A stretch of DNA of 64,000 nt from Torymus aiolomorphi (Eukaryota > Arthropoda > Insecta > Hymenoptera > Torymidae), in NCBI GenBank assembly GCA_036365515.1, contig CM070877.1:89909522-89973521 (forward strand), written 5' to 3'. The notes beneath the pieces were generated by a model. That model ran no database searches. It was given only the letters and a program-made list of their open reading frames with translations, and was not told the origin of the DNA. Shown here piece by piece: positions 45,900 to 57,772 of this stretch; position 1 is the stretch's first letter, and every line of letters begins with the position of its first letter. The position numbers and the translations under genes were made by a program.

Positions 45900-47190
45900 T
45901 TGAGTTTGACTAGTGACGTTATGTGCCCGTGATGGTTTTGAAGCTTGAGAAGGGGATGAGTTTTGAATTATTGATGATCAGTCCGCAGCCAGTTCCAACG
46001 CACGGACTCGAGACACAACAAATCCTTCAAAACCCTCGAAGGTTGGCAAGTCAGTGCTGGTTCTTCTTGATGTCTCCCAAACTTCTCTTGTTGCACGATC
46101 GAGCAACTTGGACGTGCTGTGAGAGAACACGCAGGCTCTTACGTTTTCCCTTGCTACTAGTAATTGAAGAGATTTTCTTATTTTGAGAGTAGTATAAATA
46201 TTGCACTCCAATTTTCTTTTTCTTTTACCTGCCTCCGTCAGATCGATCCATTACACATTAATAGATTTTCTTATTCTTGAGATTTCGGTGACGACGTGGT
46301 TGAGTGATGCCGCGTTTTTCGCTTGAGCTTCCGTCAACTCAGCCAGGTGATCCAAATGATCGTTTACCAGAAATCTCTTGTTTTCGAATCGCTCTACCAG
46401 AGTGTTCCAGGAGGGCATGAGTGATTCGTTGCACAGAGTGAATCCTTCTATTCATTTGAGTGGAGAGCCAATCAGCGAGCTGCGCAAATAGTGCAATTTG
46501 GCTGTGTTGCTGAGTTTAGGCCGATTAAGTACCAGATCCGTGAAGAGATCCTTGTAAGCAGGCCACTCTGAGTATGATCCGTTGAAAGTGGGCAGCTTAA
46601 TTTCAGATAACTTGCTCAGACTGGCTTGAGTATCACTGGCGAGTGGTTGAGTGCCTTAATGCTTGGAACGCCACCTTTCTTCTAAACTGCTAACATTGAA
46701 GATGATTGAGTGGTACTGTTCGTGAATAGACTTGTGCAATTCTGGCTGGAAGTACTCATTGTCTGCGAATGAAGCTGGGCAACTTGCTTCGATGACTGAA
46801 TGATCCCTTTTGTAGAGTAAGTAGAGCTCCTCAGCATCCTGCTTCCAAGCCAGTATCACCGGAACAGTGGCAGGTTCCTTCTTGACTATGACATAGGAAG
46901 TGATGCTTTCCAAAGCATCAAGCCGCAGGTATCGTGGGTTGACCTTGCAGAGAAAAGAAGCCGGAATTGACCCTGGAGACTTTGATCGAGTCCTGACATG
47001 GGTATCTACCACAGTTACTCCATGCACAGTGAGTTGGCGGCTGCGTCCGCTTAGCTGTACTTTTCTTTCCAGCTGATGTGTTTGGAGTCGCATTATCCTC
47101 CTTCTCCTGCTGGATGTCATCCTCCTTGTCAGAAACGGAAGCGTCTGCTTGTTTCTCCAAGTCCTCGACGTCATCTTTGGTGGTCGACAT
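45900..47190 (-). pseudogene. gag: BEL Gag N-terminal part (DUF1759-like), broken
   Basis: The start is probably MSTTKDDVEDLEKQADASVS at 47190. After about 60 codons the frame shifts to the frame covering 46656-47174 (EELYLLYKRDHSVIEASCPA, ELHKSIHEQYHSIIFNVSSL). Further on, STDLPTFEGFEGFVVSRVRA (about 46000) is the block before the zinc knuckles in this family. Several frameshifts and stops lie between. The capsid role is known for the family. Confidence 0.65.
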
Positions 47191-47281
47191 TGTCAGGTTA
47201 TGTTGAGTTTTGCAATAATAAGTATTTATTCACTGCCTCTATTCACACCACAATATGTTAATCCGGCTCGACGGACCAAAA

Positions 47282-47619
47282 TGTTTGAGAATGCAATAAA
47301 TTAGATGAGGTACATGCTATGGGTGAATAAATAAGTTTTGAGTCGAACCCAATTGTACATTTAAATTCAACGTATATTATAAAAGTAAAGTTCGCACAAT
47401 ATTTACATAGTATTTACATTGATATATAAAGTTTGAAAATGAATAACAATTTAAAGTAGAAGTTATATCATAACAGTATTGTATAAAAGAAATTAACTAA
47501 TGGAATCTGTTTGAGTTTGACTGAATATGAAACTGCAAAAGCGAGTCTGCACTGACAACTCGCATCTGAGTTTACGTATTATAAATTCTATTGGCATTAA
47601 CTATTGTGTATTAAAATCT
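47282..47619 (-). repeat. 5' LTR of BEL element, truncated
   Basis: 338 bp matching the outer part of 41197-42286. Homology stops abruptly at TTAAAATCT (47611-47619), and the following DNA belongs to another element. Promoter-bearing sequence of this LTR is therefore lost. Confidence 0.8.
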
Positions 47620-47930
47620 TTCTTTAAAAAAAATCTGAAAAAATTCACAGACATGTATTTTTGAGTAAGAAAACAGCCTGATTTTTTGATTTAGAAATAA
47701 AAAAATTAAGCTGAGAAAAAATTTTTAATTTTTCAATTATTTTTTAGGTTATGTAGGTAATTTTTGGCTAACTTGTAAATAATGATATTTTATGTATTTT
47801 TCCCCGTTCTTTCAAATGGCGGTGTCCGAATTTGCGTTTTCGAGCCGGAACATATTTAAAATTCGAAAAAATCGATTTTTTAAGCATTTTTTCCATGTTT
47901 TTGGCACATAACCTCAAAACCAACAGCTAA

Positions 47931-48207
47931 ATAAGTGTTTATGAACAATTTTTTTTTAATTTCTTTCTATATCTTCGAATTCCACTGTCAGAACTACCAT
48001 TTTTGCATCAAGTAATGCTATAAAATTAAATTATAAACATTTTTTTCGTGTTTTTTACCATGTTTTTGGAACATAACCTCAAAGAAGATCGTTCAATACG
48101 TGTTAGGACATACAAACATATTCTAACAATTTTTTTAATGAAAAAAATTTTTTAGAATTGGGTATTTCTTCTCCGGTAGCTACAAAGGGCCTGATATAGC
48201 CTTTTTC
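47931..48207 (+). repeat. Left inverted repeat of DDE/SWIM transposon
   Basis: The block from ATAAGTGTTTATGAAC to about TAGCCTTTTT matches the complement of 63744-64000 at high identity (for example GAATTCCACTGTCAGAACTA is exact). A related shorter block, CCATGTTTTTGG.ACATAACC, occurs twice in the arm. The repeat may continue left of 47931. Confidence 0.85.
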
Positions 48208-48460
48208 AGGCGCAGGGAAATTGCATATTACAGAATTATTCGTGAAACATATGAACATATGTATGTATTTGTAACTATGCATCAATATTAATTATTATGA
48301 GTTGATATGCAGATAGTCAAGTGCCGCATGGAGTATATATTCATCTGTACTTCAACTACCGATCTGCATAATTATAGTGATAAAAATATGCTTTAAAGTA
48401 ACAAACGATTGAAATAGTTCAGTAATTGAATATCAACATGTGGGGTGCGTTTTCTTTATT

Positions 48461-48683
48461 GGTCGTTTCGCTAGTGAACCGACTATTTCGGTCCATTCTG
48501 CTGTCTAGTTATATAAAAAAAAGATTTGAAATAGACAAATTGTGTTAAAATATAATAAAATAAAATAAAAAAATGTTACTTTTCTTCATTCTATCTAACG
48601 CAAATGGTCTATTTTAACTAATTTATTTTGCTAATTAGACAGGAGAAACGACCGGAATGGTCTGTTCACTTGTGAAACGAACA
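48461..48683. mobile_element. Inverted-repeat MITE, about 223 bp
   Basis: Left arm GGTCGTTTCGCTAGTGAACC onward to 48510 pairs with the complement of 48631-48683 (GTTCGTTTCACAAGTGAAC), about 50 bp with mismatches. The centre is AT-rich. Edges and target duplication are unclear. Confidence 0.6.
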
Positions 48684-48777
48684 GAAATAACATGGGTTAG
48701 TATATCTATATATACGAGGAACAGCGGGAATAAGCACTGTTCTTCATATATATAGATATACTAACCCATGGTATTTC
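48682..48777. repeat. Long hairpin, possible miRNA-precursor shape
   Basis: Arms of 24 bp (CATGGGTTAGTATATCTATA and on) pair perfectly. Pairing extends inward through GAACAG/CTGTTC to a loop of about 11 nt, and outward through GAAATA/TATTTC. Total stem is about 40 bp. Confidence 0.8.
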
Positions 48778-49631
48778 CGTATCTGGTCCTTATATTTTTT
48801 TGAGTGTAACGGGCCTATTGAAATGAGTTTGACTGAATATATTGTTTATCTAAAATGAAGAACAATACTTTTTTAAATACTTGCTACTAAAAAAAGTACA
48901 TCACAATTTCTTGCTAGTTGCAAGTCTATTTAAAAGGTTAATCGAAAACTTATTAATTTTTTCTCAAATATTTAAGTACAACTTTTGTTGCAAAGCCAGC
49001 TAGTTTTTGCATCTGTTTTGTATGTTGTAAGTTTTTTCCGGATATATGTATGAAGAATATTACTATTCTTTTTTTTTCTTATTTAATTTTATCACAGGAA
49101 AGTATCGGCTATTTTGCACCATTACACAAACTAAATATTTAATTGCCAGGTTGTACATTTTTAAAGTATGTTTTGGAAAACCACTCTGTAAACCACTGTT
49201 TATTGCAAAATTGAATTTGATAAGTACACGATCATACTATTGATAGAAATTGGTGATTATCAAAATATATAAAATCTACTAGCATCGAGTTTATTAAATA
49301 TTTCATTTCTGTAAACTTTTAATGCTTTCTAGGTAAAGCGATCAAAATTTTTTTTTAATTTTATCTTATTTACCATGTTGTATAACCTAAACAAATCTTG
49401 AACAGTTTACTAATTTTTTTGAATGCGTTGTGAAATAACATTGTGTAATGCAGTCATAAATCGAGCTTTTTTTGTCTGGAAAGTTTTTAAAAATATTAGA
49501 TGTGGGATTTAAAAATTCGTATCACTATACTTAATATCATCTTCTCATAAATAAAATGGATTTTTCCAATGAGTACAGGTTTTTATTAAATTGAGAAATG
49601 CACCCATTGTGCAACAGATTTGGTAACTTAA

Positions 49632-50347
49632 GGGGTCTGTCTAGTAACTCACTTTTGAAAAATCGTTTTTTTTTTTTTTACTTTTACTTTGGAAGAAAGT
49701 CAACTCTTCGAACAATCTGAAGGAATTTTGTACGGTCCAGGCATCGCTGACTAGGTGTAAGTAATTTTTTTTTAAGAATTTCATGTAAAAAAAACTTTAA
49801 ACGCGTTTTTCTCGAAACAACGCTTTTACTCGCCTTGTTGATGAAATTTTCGAAACTACTCGACCGATCCTTATGAAATTTGAACCACATATTCTTCAAA
49901 CCTATCGCTATGTCCCCTATAAATTTTTTTCAAAAATTTTGAATTTTACCATATTTTTTTTTCAAAAATCGGCGAAAAAAAACGGTTTTTTGAAAATTTT
50001 TTGTTTTTTCTTCACCATTTTTTTATTTTTTAAAATAATTGAAAAAAATTCATAGGTGACATTGCCATTGTCATACCAAACCTAAAGCACTTTGATTTTT
50101 TTGTTTCAGACAACACAGCTCCGAGATTTTATCAACAAGGCGGACCTACCTACTTTTCGAGGTGTTGCGTTTGGCTGACGTTTTTGGTCATAATACATGT
50201 ATAAAATAAAAGAAAAAAATTTTTTTATGTATTTCAAGAGTGTATTTACTAAGCTTAATAACTTTTATATCATTACCTTTATCCAGTATCCCAAGAAATA
50301 ATCACGAAAATCGCGTTTTTTTCGACGCGAGCTACTAGACAGACCCC
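49632..50347. mobile_element. 716-bp MITE with TTAA target duplication
   Basis: Ends GGGGTCTGTCTAGTA and the complement, flanked by TTAA at 49628-49631 and 50348-50351. It is AT-rich with no transposase. TTAA points to piggyBac or a relative. Short frames inside are not genes. Confidence 0.8.
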
Positions 50348-50351
50348 TTAA

Positions 50352-51226
50352 TTGATGATTAAGTACAATATTGTATAGATTTAATTAACTTTTAGTTTCT
50401 TGGAATATGTTGCAAAGACAATGAATTTTTTGTTAACTAATAAAAAAAGATCAAATCTTTTCATTGAAAATATATATTTTATTTATAAGAACTTGCTATC
50501 AAGCATTGTCATGCACAGTTTTAAGCCTAGCCTACATATAATGAAATATTGCACTATATAATTTCATAACGTGTTATTAGTATTGTAATAGTATTTTAAT
50601 AGTAGTTAATATTAAAGGAAATTGATAACAATGATGGTCCAGGTTTTAAACAATATTATAAATAATTAAGAATATTTCTCTTTTTTTTAGTGATTGTATG
50701 GGATTGTAATCACTAGATGTTGCTTAGCTTTCCGCAAGCAAGTTGCCAAAAAAGTATTTATATATAGATAATCTCATTCTTACAAAGGTGTGCATTAAAA
50801 GAAGTGTATTTAAAACCTCTCTTAATAGAGAACCCTCTCTTTATAAAGGTTTCGTTTTGCTTAAATTATCTATGTCTAAACTTGTACTTTCGAGTAAATT
50901 AGAATAGATCGTCATCTCAATTTCCGACAATACCTAACAAAAAACAGAATACAGTCCACATTTCAAGAAATATTTAATTTTTTACCATTCATTAATTATT
51001 ATGAAAATAGTTTTAAAAGCATTATATTTCTTGGTGAAAAAAATCATTTTAATATAAAATAATAACCAAATTCATTAATTTTGTGATAAATACATAATGG
51101 CTTAGCTTTAAAAAAAAATGGTTATTACACAAGTAACTGTTTAAAGATCACCGATATTTTTTGTAAATATATTCATGATCCCATAATATATCTTAAATAT
51201 TCTCCATTTTAGTTTTTACATCGAAC
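50352..51226. other. AT-rich region upstream of transposase
   Basis: No gene seen. It presumably contains the transposase promoter; I cannot point to a TATA box with confidence. Confidence 0.4.
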
Positions 51227-53326
51227 ATGGATGAATTTGATGATACTGATCAATGTTGCAACTGCTTCAAGCGAAATCTCAGTAAAATATCAGCTCAGAT
51301 TAAGATCATTAATTCAGCTAGTGAAGTCGAAGCAGTTTGTGAGCAGTTAAATGTAGATAATGTTGACATTGGGTTTAAACTTTGCGATAAATGTAGAAGA
51401 CTTGTTTTTTTTGGGACATGAAAAGTAGAACCTTCAACCAGTGATCAAAGTCAACCAATGAGTTCGCAGTCAAGCTCGGAAATGCCCAGCTCTCAGAGTT
51501 CAGGAAGCGTTTTTGAGGTAGTATTAAAACCAACTGTAGAAAAAAAACCTTCCACCGAGTTGCCCCTCAAAAGAACTATGATTTCTCATACAGCATGTTG
51601 CGTTTGTAGAAACAAAAATAACTTGTCATGTGTACCATTGACTGCAAGACTGCAATGTTTCAAAGAAATGCAAATCTTTATTCCAAATGGCAATCGAGTT
51701 TGTACCGAGCATTTGATAAAAAAACGATTTTTTGATGATGACCTGAAACTAATACAGATATACAGTAACACGAGTTTTTTAACTGCAGATGAAATATGTT
51801 TATTTTTAAAAAAAATTTCAGATTTAGCCTCGGAAACATTTTTAGATAAAATAAAATCATCAGAGCTTAGCGAAAAACAATTATTCTCTTTTACTAGTCT
51901 TTCGACTGATCAATTGCAAGAGCTGAGAAAATTATTAGTTTCCATGAGATCGTCGGATTCTAGAGACGTTACACAAGCCCTGGTTATATGTTTATTTAAA
52001 TTACGAACTGGATCGTCGAATAATTTTATTTCGTCTATTTTCGCAATAGAAAACGAAATAAAAGTTTCAGATTTTTGTGAATCAGTAATTAATTCATTTG
52101 AAAAAGATGTCCTACCGAAATATTTTGGAGTAAAAAGTATTAAAAGGGAGGATCTCATACGTGATCACACTTCCATTTATGCAAAAAAACTGTTTAAATT
52201 AGAGAACGAGCTTGTTTTGGTTTTTGATGGAACTTACTTACGTCACCAAAAAAGTAAAAATAATGAATACCAAAGAAAGTCATATTCAGGTTAGAAGAAA
52301 TATCCTTTGGCCAAGCCATTCACTATTTGCACCACAGATGGATTCGTTGTTGATGTCCCTAGTCCGTTATTAGCCACAGAAAATGATGCAAGCATCATGA
52401 AGAAAGTAATGGATGATCCAGATGGTATAAGAACTATCATGAGAGAAGGTGATATTTGCGTCGTAGATAGAGCTTTTAGGGATGTGATATCTTATTTAAA
52501 AAGTCTTGGCTTTAAGATTCTCATTCCTGCCTTAAAGGGAAATAGACCCAACTTGAGAACGACTGAATCGAATGAATCTTGTTACGTTACGAAATTGAGT
52601 TGGGTTGTAGAGGCTGTGCATGGTATTCTTGGTAAAAAGTATAAGCTTCTTCACCAGCAATTAGATAATAAACTTTTACTAAAAGCTGGTGCATATTGTA
52701 GAATTGCATGTTTTCTCAACAACCTTTTTGGTAAACGTTTGAATAGCGATAAAGATGACGGTGGCTTACAAGGTATAATCATCGAAAGAATGTTAAATTC
52801 TAATCAAAGTGAAAATACTTTAGCATTAGAAGCTGAGACAACCAGATGGTCTAGACGGCCCACTACTACGATCAAGCTAACATCCCAAGAAATCATTGAC
52901 TTTCCGGAGATGACTGAAAGAGATCTCAAAATATTTTTTTCAGGTACCTATTAATTAGGTCAAGCCGTATGTTATTTGGCTGAGTTAATGGATGATAGTA
53001 ACAATATCAATTTGGAATATATTAAGATCAGACCAAATATCATTAAAGTATTGATAAGGTCCAGGCAAATTAACAGTAAGACTTACAAATGCTACATCGA
53101 ATACAAACCTAACTCAATTGGATACAGCGGTATCCTACGCCATGCGTGTGACTGTGCCAATGGATTACGAACTGTAGGATCCTGTTCTCACATTGCTGCA
53201 GTCATATATTATCTCAGTAATGCAAGATATAAGTAAAAAATTATTAGACCAGCGAAAGTTCTTTCCGAATTATTTACTACTTCAGATATTGGTCCTGTAA
53301 TAGACGAAGATAGTGACGAGGATTAA
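51227..53326 (+). pseudogene. DDE_Tnp_4-like transposase with C-terminal SWIM zinc finger
   Basis: One frame runs 2.1 kb from ATG 51227 to TAA 53324 and is broken only by four in-frame stops (TGA 51419, TAG 52292, TAA 52952, TAA 53234). The N terminus has CCNCFKRN and LCDKCRR, then ACCVCRNKNNLSC...CTEHL, likely zinc-binding. The catalytic part reads LVFVFDGTYLRHQKSKNNEY (first Asp, about 52215), LLATENDASIM (second), DICVVDRAFRDVISYLKSLG (third) and KLSWVVEAVHGILGKKYKL (Glu), the D-D-D-E layout of IS5/ISL2EU/Harbinger-type enzymes. The end has CDCANGLRTVGSCSH, a SWIM finger (CxC...CxH), known from Mutator-type transposases but unusual with this core. It would cut and join the transposon ends. 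Confidence 0.75.
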
Positions 53327-53533
53327 AAATATTATTATAATTCAATATTAAAAATTATTACTCATGTAATTTTGTCAAATAGAACTTCTAAAATCAATTC
53401 TCGCAAGAATAAAGGTCAAATATAAAATGGTACATACTTATTTTATTGTTTTAATAAAAGCACAGAAATATTCATAACATATTTATAATAATTAATTTCT
53501 ATTAGAAATATTTACTCATTTTTATTTATCTAC
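53327..53533. other. Transposase 3' region, then CTAC target duplication
   Basis: AT-rich, with AATAAA-like motifs near 53450. The last four bases, CTAC (53530-53533), are repeated at 63713-63716 around the Gypsy insertion. Confidence 0.7.
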
Positions 53534-54604
53534 TGTAACGCGTGCGCGAGTTAGGTAATTCGAGATTCGAATTACCCGTGCCGAGCAGGCATGCTCACCG
53601 GGGGCGCGAGCGCGCGAGCATCCTGACCGGATTAGAACGGTCTCGCGACGCGTAATATGCCCGTCGCGTACCCGCGAAGCTGCTACACGGCTTTATAGGA
53701 GTCACGGCAGCCATCTTCGTGTCTGCCATCGTGCCGAGAACTTCTCTCCAGTGTGTCTCTAAAAAGTTACCTCATCCGCGCCGTCCTAGCTTTTTATAGT
53801 TATCGCGAGTGCAGTGGAGGCGCCGAGTAGGGTGTGTACGTGCGAAAGAGAGACAGAGAGAGAGCGATCCCGAGCCGCGTGAGCCGCACGAGACTGCGAG
53901 TGATGAGCCGGCAGCCAGCCCACCTGCCGACCCAATACAGCGAGCAAGAGAGAGAGAGAGAGAGAGCGCAACTGCTGTGCGAGCGACAGGGAGCGAGAGT
54001 CGAGTGCACCGGCTACTCCTTCCTAACGTAAGTTTTCTACTCTCCTCTCGCGGGTTTATTGTAAAGGCTCGCACGGAAATCGCCCCGTGCAAGCTTTCTG
54101 TGCCGTGTACGGTCGGGTGTGTGTCAGCCCGCCGTACTTTAACACCGCGCGCGAGAATAGCAGCTTCGCCGCGCGCCGTATCGTTCGCGCGTTTGAATCT
54201 TAACGGTCGCGCGCGAACTAACTCATTTGTTCTAATCAGCACGTGCGTTGTGCTTGTAGTTCTTAATGATTTTAATATACTGTGATATCTAGTTACTCGT
54301 CGCGTTGTTCATTACAACCTGTCCTTTTCCCGGATACCGCCGCCTCCGCGGGAAAACGACTCCGCCGGTCGTTTTCATATCTGAGCATAGCGGCCGCGCG
54401 CTTTACTCTTCGAGCGCGTGCTTTTCACTCAGCGATCCAATTAGTTGGAAAGCGAAGTTCGTGTGCAATCTTCGCGTTGTTTTCGGGATTCCAGGAGCAG
54501 ATCCCCGGGCAAGTCATTTTAGTCTGACACCCGCGGCACCGTGTTCTAGGGCATCGCTGGCCTGTGGCTTGTTGGGATTTTCCCCCACTAGCCATCCTCT
54601 AACA
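53534..54604 (+). repeat. 5' LTR of the Gypsy element
   Basis: It starts TGTAACGCGTGCG and ends CCATCCTCTAACA. A perfect splice donor, CCTAAC/GTAAGT, lies at 54028 (also in the 3' LTR). The GA-rich tract near 53850-53970 varies in length between the LTRs. The long frames read here on both strands are duplicated in the other LTR and are not genes. Confidence 0.95.
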
Positions 54605-54606
54605 AC

Positions 54607-54624
54607 TGGCGCCCAATGTTTTGG
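54607..54624 (+). promoter_or_regulatory. Primer binding site
   Basis: TGGCGCCCAATG begins 2 nt after the LTR. The first nine bases match the tRNA-Lys-type sites of many Gypsy elements; beyond that the match is weaker. Confidence 0.6.
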
Positions 54625-55227
54625 GGGTGGAGAAGGACCCGCGGCGCGTACGTGATACGCGGCGAAGCTTGGCGCGAAGAAGCTCAGCAGCGTAGCTGAG
54701 TATAAGCTGCAAAGAAAGGCTCTTCGTGCCGCAGCTCGTAGGCGCGTGTGTGCGTGTGCGTGACACAGCCGTGCTGTTGCGAGAGTGCGGTGCAATAACC
54801 CTCGATCTAGAGTGCCGACGAGGAGAGATCTTGATCGCGAAATTTTTGTATGTGGGTAATTGTTTTTAACAATTAAAAATTTTTTTTAATAACAATTAAT
54901 TTTTTTTAAAAACAAAATTTTTTTTTTAAGCGATAATTAATTTTTTTAATTAATTTTTTCTCGACTCGAAAATTTTTTTTTCTCCTCTCGTATTTTCGAT
55001 ACGAATTATTCTTTAGTGGACGAAAAATAAAATTTTTTTTTCTTTGCTCGTGCCGTTAGTAGAAAAACGAGAGAAAGTCGGCAGGCACTCTCGGAACAAA
55101 AAGTTGACTGTGCGCCCGAGTAAAAACTCGAGCGCAAAAATCCCCTCGAACTTTAAAATTGTTTTTTATTTTTTTAGGTGAAAATTGTATTTATTTTTTG
55201 TGTTTTTTGGTGATATTGTCCGTTTTG

Positions 55228-55306
<79 letters not shown>

Positions 55307-55597
55307 TTTTCACATATATATATATTTTAAAATTACAAGTGCGAGTAGTTGAGCGTAATTAATTACAAATAGTAATTAATTACAAAAATAGCTTTTGTTC
55401 TTTTAGAGCCGCGTACGGGAAACCCTCATGCGTTATCGAGGTTAAGAGCAACCGCCGTAGCTCTTAGAAAATAACCCGGGTTCGCGTGGAAAAAGCTAGC
55501 TCACGGGTTGAATAGGCAATCTCTCTCTGCCATCAATACAGATACTACTCGCGCTAGTAAAATAAGTTCGTCGGGAAGCGCACAGCCAATTGACACC
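54625..55597 (+). other. Untranslated leader with (AT)n run
   Basis: About 970 bp without a credible gene. It holds AT-rich low-complexity DNA and a pure (AT)n microsatellite at about 55234-55302. The leader ends at the gag start. Confidence 0.7.
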
Positions 55598-57772
55598 ATG
55601 GCCCGATCATCGCAATTTGCGGAATCTGCAATACTCAATTGGGCCTATACACAGCCCGAAGAGGAAATAAACGAGGCCATGCAAGCCCTTGGTCTACAGC
55701 AGTCAGATCTGCAGTCAGTAAATATGCTGACAGCGATCAAGTGGCTTATGGGCGATTATAGTGCCGCCGATTTCGTGCTAGAGCCGGAGCTATCGGAACA
55801 GCAAGCGTTTGCTAAACGCGAGCAGTCCCGAAGAGCGTTCATCGACTTAACGTTGATGAACAAGTCTGGGTCGACTATTGTGGATCCCAATACTGACCCA
55901 GACCTTCCGCACCCGTTCATAACGCTCCTTGATGACCCGATAGTGGTGCAGAAACTCTCGGAGTCTCGGAGGATGAACGCTCCACAACAAGCACATAATG
56001 CAGGGGTGGAGCCAACGGAAGAGATAAACGGCCAGGAGGGTTCCGGGACAGAGATATTGAGCTCTGCAGCACCCACCGGGACATCTTCAGCCGAAGCTGA
56101 GGGACAGCTTCAACAGCAACAGCTCCAACAGCAACAACTGCAGCAGCAGCAAATGCAGCAGCAGCAAATACAGCAGCAGCAAATGCAGCAACAGCAGTTG
56201 GAGCAACAGCAACGGCAGCAACAGCAACAACAGCAGGAGCAACAGCAGCGGCAGCAAGTGCTCCTGGAGGAGCAGCGCAAGCAACGACAATGCCAGCGCA
56301 ACTACGAAGAAGAGTCATTGTTGGCACGAAATGGGCAGCACGGGTTCTGGCAGCAATCGGGAAACCCGTCGCATTCGCAAAACCTAGAGTGGCCGCGACA
56401 GCGTGAGTCGCGAAACGCCGGGATAGCAGTCGGAGACAATATATTATCGGAGCAGCTACTGGCGGTGATCAAAACACTCGTCGAAGAGGTTGAAGAGCTT
56501 AAAGAGAATGTACGAATACTTCAAGGAGCTCGACATCCAACCTCAAGTACGCAATTGGAGGGAGTCCAACCCCCAAGCACGGGCCGTAGACGAGGATCAC
56601 CACATGTGAACTTCCAAGACACGTTCACGTATGCGGAGTTTAACAGCAGCAGCCCAAGTCTCCAGTCCCCAACAGAGGCTGGAAGGAATAATACCAGAAA
56701 TTCTTCCCAGCGCCAGACTAGGAATGGTGCGACCCAGGACCCGTCTGAGAGGCATACGTATTTGCCTCAGCAGATGAACCGTGATGTGGGCCAGATAGTC
56801 CGAAAATGGCACATCAGGTTCTCAGGGTCCTCAAAGGAGTAGAGCGTCGAGTTATTCCTAACAAGAATAGAGGAATGCAGAACTCTAGCTAACCTGACAC
56901 ACGACGAGGTGCTTTCGTCGTTGTCAGAGCTCCTAACTGGGGTAGCAGCCACCTGGTACCGGAGTAACCGCCACACATGGCGATCGTGGCCAGATTTCAT
57001 AGAGGCCATAACGCACATGTATGGCGGGGACAAGGGACATCAGCAGCGCGTCATGGCGGAAATAAACGTGAGGTCTCAAGGCAGATACGAACTTACGCGT
57101 GATTACGTGGTAAATCTACAAGCAATGATCCTAAAGTTGGTTCCGGTGCCTAGCATCGCTCAACAGTTAGATATGTTGCACCGGAATATGCGGCCAGAAC
57201 TGCAAAAGATGGTAATGCGAAATCAAATTACGGATTACCGAGGGCTCCTTGAGCTGGCCCGGGAAGCCGAATTAGCGCTCGCGGCAGATAAGGTGTATCA
57301 CTCGCCACCACCACCCGAGCGCACGTACATGCCAGAACTTGCCTACGTGGTAACTGAGCCGTCCACGGATCAGCGGAAAAAGCAGAGTCCAAGCGTGGTG
57401 GCGATGGGGCACCAACAGCACGAGCCTCGAGAGAGCCTCGAGGCTATGTTCCGTCGGGTCATGTCCGAATGCTTATCGGCCTTGACAAAGAAAGGCACCG
57501 ACGAGAACAAAGGGCAAAAGCCTAGCCCGCTGCCAACCAGAAAACCTAAGAAGAAGGGTAACTGGGAAAATAGGCGGCGGGAGGGCGGGCAAAGTACAAA
57601 CCAGCCTAGTGGGGGTAGTAGCTCGACCCACCAGGCTAGGCCGCAAAGTCCAAGAAATAACGGACCTCCACAAAGGCAAGAGTACCGAAGGGAACCCGGA
57701 TATGAGCAAAAGGGAGGCAACAAGCCCAATGCTGCCGGAAACCAACAGGGAAACGGCCAGGGGGGCAGGTAA
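55598..57772 (+). pseudogene. gag: Gypsy Gag with polyglutamine tract, one stop
   Basis: I place the start at ATG 55598, which has the ideal context CACCATGG; the open frame extends to 55508 without an ATG. A long Gln-rich tract (56107-56290, CAG/CAA) is followed by a Leu/Glu heptad stretch (LVEEVEELKENVRIL). An in-frame TAG at 56840 precedes the capsid domain (ELFLTRIEECRTLANLTHDE, AATWYRSNRHTWRSWPDFIE, LDMLHRNMRPELQKMV). The C terminus is basic and Gly/Gln/Arg-rich, with no CCHC zinc knuckle, which is unusual for Gag of this size. It ends at TAA 57770. Apart from the stop it is intact. Confidence 0.85.
57760..57766 (+). promoter_or_regulatory. Candidate -1 ribosomal frameshift site
   Basis: GGGGGGC sits in the gag frame as G GGG GGC, one codon before the gag stop. 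A -1 slip here enters the pol frame, which is then open (from CAG at 57766) through to the protease. Position and phase fit the X-XXY-YYZ rule. The heptamer type is not among the commonest, and I have not checked for a downstream pseudoknot. Confidence 0.5.

Larger units (their letters stand above)
41197..47619 (-). mobile_element. BEL/Pao retrotransposon, internally deleted, 5' LTR truncated
   Basis: Minus-strand order is LTR (right) - PBS - gag - zinc knuckles - DUF1758-type protease - RT C-terminal half - RNase H - integrase - LTR (left). The sequence TTTTGGTCCGTCGAGCCGGA just inside the right LTR is a typical BEL primer-site region. The N-terminal half of RT is deleted, and the right LTR keeps only 338 bp. 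The whole element is unusually rich in the pentamer TGAGT on the + strand. Confidence 0.85.
48207..49627. other. Transposon 5' region with small insertions
   Basis: Non-coding AT-rich DNA holding an inverted-repeat element (48461-48683) and a long hairpin (48682-48777). No gene recognised. Confidence 0.5.

Noticed and set aside
53772..54795. Long frames on both strands in the Gypsy LTR
   Set aside because: They recur in the other LTR, are GC-rich overlapping frames, and vary with the GA-tract length.
55756..56327. Minus-strand Leu-, Ala- and Cys-rich frames
   Set aside because: Antisense reading of the CAG/CAA polyglutamine tract in gag.
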